This document shows, in pieces, positions 13,791 through 23,935 of a stretch of DNA of 64,000 nucleotides. Source of the stretch: Camarhynchus parvulus (Eukaryota; Chordata; Aves; Passeriformes; Thraupidae); the NCBI RefSeq assembly GCF_901933205.1, contig NC_044572.1, positions 60,236,965 to 60,300,964 on the forward strand, read 5' to 3'. The notes under the pieces were generated by a model. The model saw only the letters and a program-made list of their open reading frames with translations, searched no databases and had not been told where the DNA came from. The position numbers and the translations under genes were made by a program. The stretch's first letter is position 1. Each line of letters opens with the position of its first letter.

Positions 13791-16700
13791 ACATAAAAGC
13801 CTAGAAGTGGTGCAAATATTAAGGAAAACTCATATGTCATACATGAAAGAGGTGTGATTCCGTAAAGCTGGAAGAGAAAGTCACTTTGTACTTTGCACAA
13901 ATGAACAAAAAGAACAGCTCACCACTGAATGAATGTTTTATCATTCTCCTTGCTGGGAGACATGAAAAACTCCTGCCATAAAAATGCTGCCATTTTAAGA
14001 GAACCAGAGTATTCTTAAAACCGTGCCTGATGCAGAACACAGTTTTCTCTGAGAAGTCTGGGAGTCAAAGACCTTGGAGACAGTCTGGGGGACTGCATGG
14101 CATGTTGTTTTACAGGAGCTGCTTTGCTCTGACAAAGAGGAGATTAAAGGAATCTAGGTTTCTTCCAAACTCTGCGGCAGGACTTTGCGCCTCAGACTGT
14201 GGCACAATGAGGCAAGTGTGCAGAGCAGGTGGTTCACCTCACTTGTTGTGAGGCCAAGATAGATGGGAAGGGAGGCAGCTCTTGAGAGATCTCTTGCAGC
14301 CTGGCAGCAGTTCAATCCATTTCAGTCCTTCTCGCAAAGCTCTGGCAGGATCCAAGCCCTTCAAAAAGTCTCTCCCTCACTGTTCCCCAGAAAAGTGCAA
14401 ATTTATTTTCTGTGTTACCTTTGACCCGTAACTCAAGAGGGACTGATAGTTATAACCTGCAGTGAAAGCCCAAAATCCCTTCTAGTGGAGTTATTGTGAG
14501 TCATGACTACTGGCACACAATCTAGAAGAAAGCACAAAGTAAGCACAGTTTTAAAGAATAAGCAGTTAGGTAGATTTGTGGATTTTTTTGCCTAGAAGGA
14601 AACTTCGCATAATGTATTTCTCTTCCCTTGAGATTATGTGGGGCACTGACATCCCAGAGAAACCAAGGGTTGCTATAAAGTTGATGCACCATCCTCACAA
14701 GTCCATAGAGACAAGACAGGGAAGACAGGGGCATCCTGAGTATTCCCTTTTGAATTACTTTCAGACAGAGGTCTCTAAGTATAAGAGAGAAGGTTATTTT
14801 TGTAATTTTATTTTTACATTCCAATATTTAACTACCGCCCCACTATTGAGAGAAGATTCAATGAATAAAATAGGAAAAGGTGCATGGAAGAAATGAGGAC
14901 TCCCTCTGGTAATATATAAGTCCAGTTGATGACCTGGGATTGGTAAGAGCTAAAGCATTCAGCCCCTCTGGATCTTTTGCAGTCTTAGAAAAGAATCAGT
15001 GAGCCACTCAGTGAAGTGTCTATAAAGAAATGGGGCCTCTCTCATAATGATTAAAACTAATCAGCGTTTGTGTTGACAACAAAGAAGTTGAGGATTTAAT
15101 GGACACAGAAAAGAGAACCTTCCAGCCTAAGAGGCTGTACCTCAGCTATACTTAACTGATATATCCTAGGCTGAGGAAAGTCTTGGCCTTGTAAGGCTTG
15201 CTCAACATCTTACACTCAAGAATTATTGTGGAAAAACATAGGAGTTTTTGATCTGTTCTTCAAACATAAAGTATGAAAAGGCTTTTCTACTGGTGACAAA
15301 ATCTTTCAGCTCCATCAGTGCTACACATTCGATCAGGACTCAAAGTAAAACACCCCGTCCTTTCCCTTTAGATATTCTCAATTTAAGGCAAATTACAAAA
15401 TTATAAAAGCTCTTGTGCCCCAAGGTAAAAAAGCAACATTTCCATACTATACTGTTCACAATATATGGGCTCTCTTTACTTATGAGAGAGGAGAAAAATG
15501 GCTCTACCTCAGGTTGCAGGTCCCAAACTAATAATCAGATAGCTTGCCCAAAAAACAGTATGTCTAGTACACAGGGAAAAAAGGCCTCTCTTTCATGATC
15601 TAGTTTTTATTTGAAAGACATCAAAAGTAAGACAGTCTTCCATAAATAAAAACACCCTAAAACTTGCAGCTCTTGAAGGAAGCTGGTATCCCATGAATGT
15701 TATAACTGAAAATTATGAGAATTCCCAGCAATCACAGGGGGAATTAGAAGTTTCCCAAACCTGCTAATGAAAATCGTAGTCTTGGTATTGTCAGTGCTTG
15801 TAGGGTGCTTGTTTCTCAGCCTTGTCTACAAGTAATGTCTATATTAGGATGTAATGGAGGTCCATAGGAGATCACAGGGGTGAGAACCATCAGTATACAC
15901 ATTTCAGGGAGTTTTGTCTTGAATATTTACTCTTCTTGTTGACTGAACTCCACATAGTGATGGAAGGAGGCTATGTGGGGTCATGGAATATGTCTTTAGG
16001 TTTAGTTTGGTTTGAACAGATCCAGTTGCAGAGCCTGAGACCTCTGTTCAGTGTAAAGTCCAACACATGATGTACAAGGGTGCATCTGCAGATTGGCTTC
16101 TAGAGGGCAAACTTCAGCCCAAAAAAATGTTCTTGAACACACCACTCAAAGAAGAAGATGAATCACTTTGGATAGATGAGGAGGGGGGGAAAAAAGAAGT
16201 AGTCTATCCTGTCAGTAAGGATAGAGAGGGTCACCTTCCCTGCAGTATTTCAGTCCATGCCAATCCAAGTGAAACCTGGATGTACACAGTCCTGCTCAGA
16301 TCAACAAACTGCATGTCTGAGTCAAGGGAAGAACAGGTTTCACCAATTTGCCCAAGTGAATCTGCTCTTAGTTCATCACAAATCATTCTCAAAAGCTAAA
16401 AATAACTGTTAATTTTTCTATATAACCATTTGTATTGGTCTTCCCATCAACAGAGGCTGTTTTCTGGGTATTTGCTAGGAGCTGTGACAAACAAAGCAAA
16501 CCACCTTATTTCATTAAGAATAGGAATAACTTTGTGAACATAAAAGAATCACACAGACAAATCCAGCTGAGGCTAAATATTTGGGCCCAATCAAAGACTT
16601 GCAAAAACTAAATTGAGACTTTCAGGATCCAGGCACATTCTACCATTCTTCTTCTGTGACACTGGAGGATGTACAATTAATGATGAGTGAAGGACTCATG

Positions 16701-17810
16701 ACTTGGTTATGGTTCACCTTCTGCCTGACTTGGTCTCCTGAATAATTTTTATTGTAAAAGAAACTCTTTGTGGAATACTGTCATTCATTAATTGCCTGGG
16801 AACACCAGTTTTGTGGCTGATATCTGCCACTGATCTGACAAACTGGGGAAGATACTTTTTTTTTCCCAGATCATGGATATCTGCAGAAATTATATTTGGA
16901 TTGTTGTACAAAACCTGACACTGGTATGATATAACAAGATAGTCAAGCAACCCAAGGACGACTGCAAAAAAAGTTACAGAGACAACTTTAGGCTTCTCAT
17001 CAGTGTAAAGAAAATTTAACTATGTTGCCCCAAAAGAGGAAAAACCTCACTTCTGGGACACCATCAAATCTTGTACTTGGGTGGAAAAGGGAAGGCCTTG
17101 GGAAGTGTGGTGGGAAAGTGTGGCTGTGAAGCTGGATTTGAAATCCATGGGACTGAGGAAAGAAGGGGATGACCTCTTCAGAAGAGTTCTGAAGAGATAT
17201 GGAAGCCTGTATTATGTTTTGTGGGGGAACTTCATACTAACCTTTCCTATCAGCCTGCAGGACTTCACTCAACCTGTTTGTCTCTGGTAGCTGGACATGA
17301 CAGTGACATGGGATCAGAGTTATCTGAGCAGTGCATGATAATGGCCATATTCCACCAGCGCCCAGCTCTCACCCTTTCCAGAGCAGGGTCATTTAAAAAG
17401 GCATATTTTGTGTTTGAGAAAGATCCTATCAAAAGGAAAATGGTGTTTTTAAACCTTCAAACAAAGCCAAAATGTTCCAACCCAACTGATCCAGAATGGC
17501 AATTTACTTTCTTTTCTCTTGAAATTAATTTGTTTTGGCAGTTCCTTCATTAAAAAAAAACAAAGCCAAATAAACAAGAAACCCAGAAAAGTAATATTTT
17601 TATTTGTAAGGATTTTTTAAAATATAATTTAATGAGCCATTAAAGCCCCAGATAATTGTTTTAAGAATTTTAAATTAAAAAAATTGTTTATGCTTTTGGT
17701 TTTACCCTCTTATAGTATTAAATAAACTTCAGAAACACAATAAATTGAAAACCATAGCTGACGCTGAGTTTTCCTGGTTTCTCTCATCAATTCATTATGC
17801 TTTCCATTTA
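13791..17810. other. Unique AT-rich noncoding DNA
   Basis: I see no gene, RNA gene or recognisable interspersed repeat between the solo LTR and the first CR1. Open frames of about 100-110 codons occur at 14522-14896 on both strands, at 16067-16399 and at 17221-17553. None shows recognisable domains, and the paired opposite-strand frames at 14522-14896 suggest chance openness. Confidence 0.6.
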
Positions 17811-18372
17811 GGTTGGAAAAGGCCTTTGAGATCATTGAGTTCAACCATTTACCCAGCACTGCCAAGCCCACCACTAAACCGTGTCCTTGATTGCTGCATC
17901 TGTGCAGCTTTTAAAATACCCCCAGAGATGGGGACTCAACCACTGCCTTGGGCAGACTAGTCCAGTGCTTGACAGCCCTGCTGGTGAAGAAATTCTTCCT
18001 AGGATTCAACCTAAACCTCCCCAGCTGGTGGACATTTCCTGTTGTCCTGTCCCTTGTCATTTGGTAGGAGAGACCGACCCCCACCTAGTTACACCCTGCT
18101 TTCAGGCAGTTGTAGAGAGTGATAAGGTCCCCTCTGAGCCTCCATTCTCCAGGCTAAACACCCCCAGCTATCTCAGCTGTTCCTCATCAGGCTTGTGCTC
18201 CAGACCCTTTCCCAGCTTTGCTGCCCCTCTCTGGACACACTCCAGCCCCTCAATCTCCTTCGTGTGGTGAGAAACACAAAACTGGATCCAGGATTCAAGG
18301 TGCAGCCTCACCATTGGCCAGGATAGTGGGGTAATCTTTGCTTTGGTCCTGCTGGCCACCTATTGTTGATAC
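17811..18372 (-). mobile_element. 5'-truncated CR1 LINE (non-LTR retrotransposon)
   Basis: The + strand reads as the reverse complement of a CR1 3' region, beginning with GGTTGGAAAAGGCC and ending near GTTGATACA. On the minus strand a fragment at 18168-18359 retains CR1 ORF2 carboxy-terminal wording, including LGKGLEHK and EEQLR, before a stop. The usual ATTCTATG-type 3' terminal repeats are missing at the left edge, so the 3' tip has been lost or has decayed. The right edge is the 5' truncation typical of CR1, where reverse transcription stops early. The copy is diverged and broken by stops, so it is an inactive fossil. CR1 normally makes no clear target duplication and none is seen. Confidence 0.92.
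18168..18359 (-). pseudogene. CR1 ORF2 C-terminal remnant
   Basis: A 63-codon minus-strand frame lies within the CR1 copy. Its second half (ECVQRGAAKLGKGLEHK) corresponds to the conserved region after the reverse transcriptase in CR1 ORF2, and VRLHLES matches the family's VRPHLE-type motif. It lacks the endonuclease and the reverse-transcriptase catalytic core because the element is 5'-truncated. It is a decayed fragment, not a functional gene. Confidence 0.85.
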
Positions 18373-20780
18373 ATTTCTGATTTTTGCATCTTTTCAAGAA
18401 TCTAATAAAGAGCCTTTCAAGGCTTCACAAAGGTCTTAACAATGACCAGAGTAATTTTTCACTCTGAATATTCATTCCTTCTGTAGCATCTTATCCCAGT
18501 TTGGTTTTGCAGATAGACTTCTAGGATGAGAGCACAAATCATGGCCATTTTTAGGGTTCTGAAATGATTGATTTTTTAACACATCACAGAAATACATTCC
18601 AGTTCCCCCCTATTAAAATGCAGAAGTAATTTTTTTTTAATAATTTGTGTAGACTCGGTTCCCCTTCTTCCCAGAGATGTAATTAAAAACCAGGTCTGCA
18701 CTGTCCATCAGAGGTACATTTGGCTGCAAGGACACGGATGTCCTTGGACTTTCATCTTTCCACAGCCACTGCCATGCATGTTGTTTTTGCTGTCACACCC
18801 CACAGTTTCACAGACAGGCAAAGCCTGGATTACAGTGGGAATGCTGCATTTCTTCACTTAAGAATATGCAAAGCCCATAGAGGGAGTGCCAAAGTATCAT
18901 TCCCTGCTGTGCAAGTGCGACAAATATATAGACAGCTTTCTCAACAATCTGAGAGAGCAAGAAAAGCATGTTCAGAATTTACATAAATTGCAGGGCCCTG
19001 TTGACCACAGAATTTCATGAGAAGGCCTGCACTTGTAAACTGGGGTGGGCACAGAATTCCATCTCTCTATTAGACTACCAGAAAATATTTCAGTGATAAG
19101 AGCTACAAATATTAGAAATACTAATGATGGGTAGAACTTTATACCACTGAGCTATTTAATGAGTAAATTTCACATAGTAACAGTGAGGAGAGGGAGGGAT
19201 GCGTAGGTTCTTTGGATGGGAGCTCACATCACTGGCCAAATCCTGACTGCTCAAACTATGCCAGTAACCACTGGCAACTGCAGCAGTGTCAGCTCAGCCT
19301 GTTCCAGCTGTAAGACTGTGTAACTCACCTTATAGTCTTTCACTGGGGCTTTAATGAGTAATAAATCACATGCCAGAATCCTAAAGCCTGCTTCATCCTT
19401 CTCTCAACTAAGATTTCCTCTGTGACCTTTGACAAGATATTTCATTTTAGCCCTACCGCACATCCTCATCTACAAAAATGGTGAGCATAATTCTATTTTT
19501 TTAAGTCCTGTGAAGCGCATACCCAAGACAGAGCAAAGCACTCAGAAATCACCATGCTACCATCTGGACAAGTCAGGCAGGAGAGCAGCTAAGCACAAGG
19601 CAACTAAACAAGGTAGATAAACGTTTTGTTGCACAATAAACTTTAATTGTTCATGAAGGCAGATATACTATGAATTAAAAAAAAAAGAAAAGAAAAGGGG
19701 GACAACCTGGTAAGAATTTAAAAATTTTATATCATTTGTGAGTTTACCTTAGACCAAAGTCATAGGGGCTGAAAGGCAGGCACACACATACAGTCACACA
19801 CATACATGCATTTATTTGCACGCGCAGCTTCAGGTGCACATGAAAAGCTCATTTTTATATGCAGGTGAAAATTTTTCCAGTGTTGAGGCTTGCAACTCAG
19901 GAAATTTTGTACTTTTCACAAGGGTGGAAAAAAGTCTTGATTTCATGGTAAATGTTTCATAAAACAAAGACCAGATGTTAGTCTTAGCTCCTGTTTTTAC
20001 TCTGCCTTACTTTCCCAGCTGAAGTTATTAATTATACCTTTTATTCTCCTACTGCAGCTCTTAACTCCAAAAGATTAAATGGCTTGATTAGCACTGTTTA
20101 GCTTTTCCTAGGTGGTTTATTGAATGTCACATTTAACATTCTGGCACCTCACAGATGAAACTAAATTCTTGCAGCCTTGAAGAAATATGACTTTTTTTTT
20201 TTTACCAGAGATCAAGAGAAGGGCATTTGTTACATATTTATGAACACATCACATTGGACATTTCTATTTATTCTTTAACACGCTCTCACAAACACACAGC
20301 CTGTCCTAGGCTGTATATTATTTATAAATGTTGACACTCAGTACTTTTGGAAAAGCCTCTTGGAAAAAGTTTCATAAAATAGTGACTGGGAGGCTTACAG
20401 AGATTTGTAGAAACCTTGGAGTCAACAAAATATCCTCACATGATTTTTCTAACTCTTCTATCTGCTTGAAAGCCTATAGAAAAGAACATAATTAAACAAT
20501 TCTTTAGCAGATAACGAACATTCAATACTTCATCCTGCTGCATCTTATATGGCTGTACCTGTGCTCCAGAGAAAGAATCAATAATTCACCATGAGACACT
20601 TTTGATGTTGCTCCATTAGTGGCTGGTTAAGATAGTGCCAAGATTTGTTCTTTCAAGTTGCCTAAGACCCAAATCCTAAAGCTCTCTACTCAACTGAACC
20701 TTGAGCCAGCCATCAGATGATGGTCATCCCAATGTTTGCATTGGACTAGTATCTAAAGCCAGAAGGCTGGTGTGGGATCG

Positions 20781-20814
20781 CTGTGAAATAAAAAGCTGCC
20801 TTTTTATTTCACAG
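20781..20814. repeat. Perfect 15-bp inverted repeat (hairpin, 4-nt loop)
   Basis: The arm CTGTGAAATAAAAAG at 20781-20795 is followed by the spacer CTGC and then by its exact reverse complement at 20800-20814. The symmetry stops at both outer edges. Because the arm contains AATAAA (20787-20792), the same hexamer occurs on the minus strand in the other arm (TTTATT at 20803-20808). It could form an RNA hairpin from either strand or a DNA cruciform. No function is shown. Confidence 0.9.
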
Positions 20815-22620
20815 GCTGTGAGTTGAAGTGCTTGCAAACAGCTTTCTCTCTTCTCCCTCCCACCCTTAAAGTCTAGGATTAACATGGGTAGCTGCCTAGC
20901 TAGCTGAAAGTGCTTTCTAAAAACATAATTTTGATAAATTGAACCCATGTTCTTCAACATCTTTTCAGATTCTAACATTTTAAGGACTTTTTTAGAAAAT
21001 GTTCTAACATTTATTTTCATGTGTTTTCTACTTCCAAGAAAACACAATGCTGATTGATCAGCTACTTACTCTGAAGAGAGAATAGACTTTGGAGACGCTG
21101 ACTGTTAATAGCAGAATACAAAAATAAAGACTTTATAGACGCTGTGCAAATGGAGCCAATGCCAGCTTACTTTGGCCAATTTTTATAATAATTTCTTTGA
21201 ATTCTGAGGTACCTGATCTTAAAAAGCAGACCTTTTATTTCTTCTAATTTGCATTCACATCCGCATATATGTGCCCATGGAGGTGGGGCTGTATCTGCAT
21301 CACAACAGAGCGCAGGGGTGAGGGCACTGCATGGAGCTTGCCGGCTGGAGGAGCTCAAACTGCAAAGCTGAAAGCAGCCAGGTCACACTGAGTAAATGAG
21401 GCAGAGACCCCCTTTCATTCTTTGCACCATATGCAAAGCATCCTGCACGCTGGGCACAGGGCAATAGCAGCACACCAGGTTTATATGCATGTGCCAGGAG
21501 CTGTGGCCATTACCACAAGTGCAGAAGCAATTAGGACTTAGAAAAATTTCTAAACCTGCAATGATTTTTGTTCGCCACAGATTACCCCATCACCCCACTC
21601 CCCCAGTGTGGTCTCTCACTCTGCTTGGTTTCCCGTTCCATTTACTTCCATAGTGACTCCCCAAGCCCAAACAAACAAAACCAGATGTGAGACTAAAATG
21701 TTATTTTGTGTCACTGCAGCAGCCTTTTGTTTTGCCTCGTTTGTTTAGCTCTAGTTTGTAAGAACTTTGGGGCAGAGGCTCTCAATTGCTCTTTGTTTAC
21801 ATCTCATCTGTAGAAGGGTCTCCTCCTTCTTCACTGGCTCTTGTACTCTACCACAATAAAGATGACTATTAATAATATGACCTTCAGCTAGCTGGAACAT
21901 ATTCAGCAATTTAGGGCATTGACATTGGAGAAATCCTTATGAATGCCTGAGATCATATAACCCCTCGATTTGTTTTCAGGCCTATCTCCAAACTGTGGTT
22001 AAGTAGCTATCATTTCTAACATTTGCATTCCTCTTACCCCATAGTGTGTGGGGGGGATGGTACTATCATAATTATACCACATTCTTCTGGGTTCCATAAC
22101 GAGCTATTATTTTGCTAATGGAATATTCAAGCAGTCTGCAGTAATTTATCAAATAGTCCCAAGTCCCATTTTCTCTGTGTGAATCTTTTTGTTCACAGGT
22201 AAATTGATGTGTGGGGGGTTATCAAGGCTTTTTTGTAATTCAAATTAAGCATTCCAACCCCCTCTCAGAAAAAAAGATCGTTAGACACAGAATGTTATTT
22301 TTTTTTAATGATGTTTAGAATTAGAATTGTGCAGGCTTCCTGTGAGTGGCAATTTCTGCATTTTAATTCATTCTTACAGTGTTTTTGCATTTTAACGCCT
22401 AATTTTGAAAATTTTCCTAAACTAAAAAGGAGCAAAATGTAATTCCATTTCTCCTTACAACTATTGTCTGCTCCACTGTCAGATTAAACTGCCAACAGTG
22501 TAGAGTGCCATTGAATTGGAGATGAGAGAGAAAAAAAAGCACCACCCTCTCGTTTATTTTACTTTCAGTAAAGAAAAGCCAAAAGCCAAAACCTGGACGT
22601 ATACTTAGACCACACTGAAA

Positions 22621-22640
22621 ACACACACACACACACACAC
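22621..22640. repeat. (AC)10 microsatellite
   Basis: Ten uninterrupted AC dinucleotides. About 50-90 bp downstream is a less regular GCACAC/ATGCAC-rich stretch (22690-22736), probably degenerate simple sequence of related composition. Confidence 0.95.
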
Positions 22641-22984
22641 ATCTCTTCAACTGTGTATTTCTCTGTGTAAAAGGAAGAGGGAAGGGGTGTGCACAAATGC
22701 ACACTCCTGCATGCACACATGCACACATGTATGCAGGGTAGGAGGGGAACAGGTCCCCAATAAAAGAAGAGTACGTGCAAATGATTTCTATGAATGACAA
22801 GATTTCTTGTCTTCTCAAAAACTGTCTCTGCCACAGTCCTTCACTTACCTCCTAACTACAGTTGGGAAATTAATGGCTGGCAGTGTCAAGTGAAGAGTTT
22901 TGGCACAGAATGACAAGAGTGGCTGAGGTGAGAAGGGACCTCTGGAGACTGCCTGGTTCAAGCCCCTGCTTTGATCAGGATCAC

Positions 22985-23029
22985 AGATGACACAAAATTA
23001 AAAGTGGTTGGTACACCTGATGGTTGTCA
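22985..23029 (+). mobile_element. Inverted CR1 reverse-transcriptase fragment inside the CR1 copy
   Basis: This roughly 45-bp segment interrupts the antisense CR1 tail between GGATCAC and AGAGCAGGTTGCTCAGG, which are normally almost adjacent. Read on the plus strand in frame from 22986 it encodes DDTKLKVVGTPDGC, matching the CR1 stretch that follows the catalytic ADD. The same region occurs, reverse-complemented, about 680 bp further right (roughly 23668-23714). It is therefore a small sense-orientation piece inserted into an antisense copy. Confidence 0.72.
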
Positions 23030-23656
23030 ACAAGAGCAGGTTGCTCAGGATTTTGTCTGGTTTTGAATATCCTCATGAATGAAGACTGCACAACCTTTCT
23101 AGGCAAATGTTTGAACATAAGTATGCTTTTTTAAGGTTTAAATGTTTTTTTTTTTTTTACATCAGTTTATGCCAATTGCCCCTTTCCCTGCCACTGTGTA
23201 TCACAATGAAAATTCATCCCTGTCAGGTGTTTACACACAAAGATCTCCCAGAGCCTTCTCAGCCTTGGGCTGAACAGTCCCAGGTGTCTCAGCCTCTCCT
23301 CCTATGTCAGATGCTCCAAACCCTTAATCATCTTTGTGGGATTTTGCTGTACCCTTGCACAAGGGACCCAGCATTCCAGTCACATCTCATCAGGGCAAAC
23401 TAGAGGGAAAGGGTCACCTCATTCCATGTGCTGACAGTGCTCTTCCCAATGCACTCCAGGACACTGTCGGCTTTCTTTGCTTCAGGACCCCATTGCCAAG
23501 TGATGCCAACTTGGTACCTTCCAAAACCTCCAGGGCCTTTCTTGACAGGCTATTTTACAATAGTTTGGCCCCAGCCTGGTGTGGTGCATGGGCAGGACTG
23601 GACGTTTCCCTTTCTTTAACTCCAGGAGGTTCTGGTCACTCATTTCTCTAGCCTGT

Positions 23657-23842
23657 TTATGTCCCTGTGGACGACACCAGGCATATCAGCCACTCCTTCC
23701 ATCTTTTGTCATCTGCAGTCTTGGTGAAAGCATACTGTGTCTCATCATGAAGGTGATTAATGAAGATATGAAATACTAGCTGCTGGACTGATTTCTGTGA
23801 TACAATATAGTGACTAGGCTCTAGCTGAACTGATTGTGTCAC
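23657..23842 (-). pseudogene. CR1 reverse-transcriptase fragment with altered catalytic motif
   Basis: This 61-codon minus-strand frame covers part of the CR1 reverse transcriptase. FHIFINHLHDETQ corresponds to the conserved segment just before the catalytic aspartates, and TADD stands where CR1 normally has FADD or YADD. After that the peptide drifts out of the family pattern, consistent with a frameshift. The fragment is far too short and damaged to be active. The family assignment rests on my recall of CR1 proteins. Confidence 0.78.
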
Positions 23843-23935
23843 TGATCACAAAACACTGAGCCCATCAATTCGACCAATTTTTACACTACCTCAGAGTCCA
23901 CATCCTTCATTTTCCTCACCTCATAATCCCTTCAC

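Larger units (their letters stand above)
18373..22898. other. Unique noncoding DNA between CR1 copies
   Basis: No gene is recognised. Simple sequences include an A-rich run at 19677-19700, CA-rich sequence at 19780-19812, and T-runs near 18630 and 20192. A strong hairpin at 20781-20814 and a CA microsatellite at 22621-22640 are listed separately. The stretch 21290-21560 is richer in G+C, and 21700-21900 is unique; both could be conserved noncoding DNA, but that needs alignment. Minus-strand frames of up to 133 codons at 22417-22834 run through CA-repeat sequence and are not credible genes. Confidence 0.55.
22899..23935 (-). mobile_element. CR1 LINE copy, about 1 kb, with internal inverted insert
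   Basis: The + strand reads as antisense CR1. The 3' end is at the left (TGAGAAGGGACCTCTGGAG near 22929), followed by segments matching the CR1 tail and ORF2 up to about 23935. On the minus strand, 23657-23842 carries the reverse-transcriptase region, including FHIFIN and an ADD triplet that corresponds to the catalytic (F/Y)ADD motif but now reads TADD. The reading frame is interrupted by many stops and shifts. A poly(T) run near 23143-23158 lies inside the copy. About 45 bp at 22985-23029 do not fit the antisense order and read as CR1 in the opposite orientation (see findings). The right-hand boundary is approximate, and repeat-like sequence may continue towards 24290, but I cannot assign that part. 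Confidence 0.88.

Noticed and set aside
17881..18270. 129-codon plus-strand open frame
   Set aside because: It lies wholly within the antisense strand of a CR1 copy. The minus strand carries the real CR1 ORF2 wording.
22417..22834. 133- and 89-codon minus-strand frames rich in Cys and Val
   Set aside because: The Cys-Val runs come from a CA microsatellite read on the minus strand. Open length is due to the repeat.
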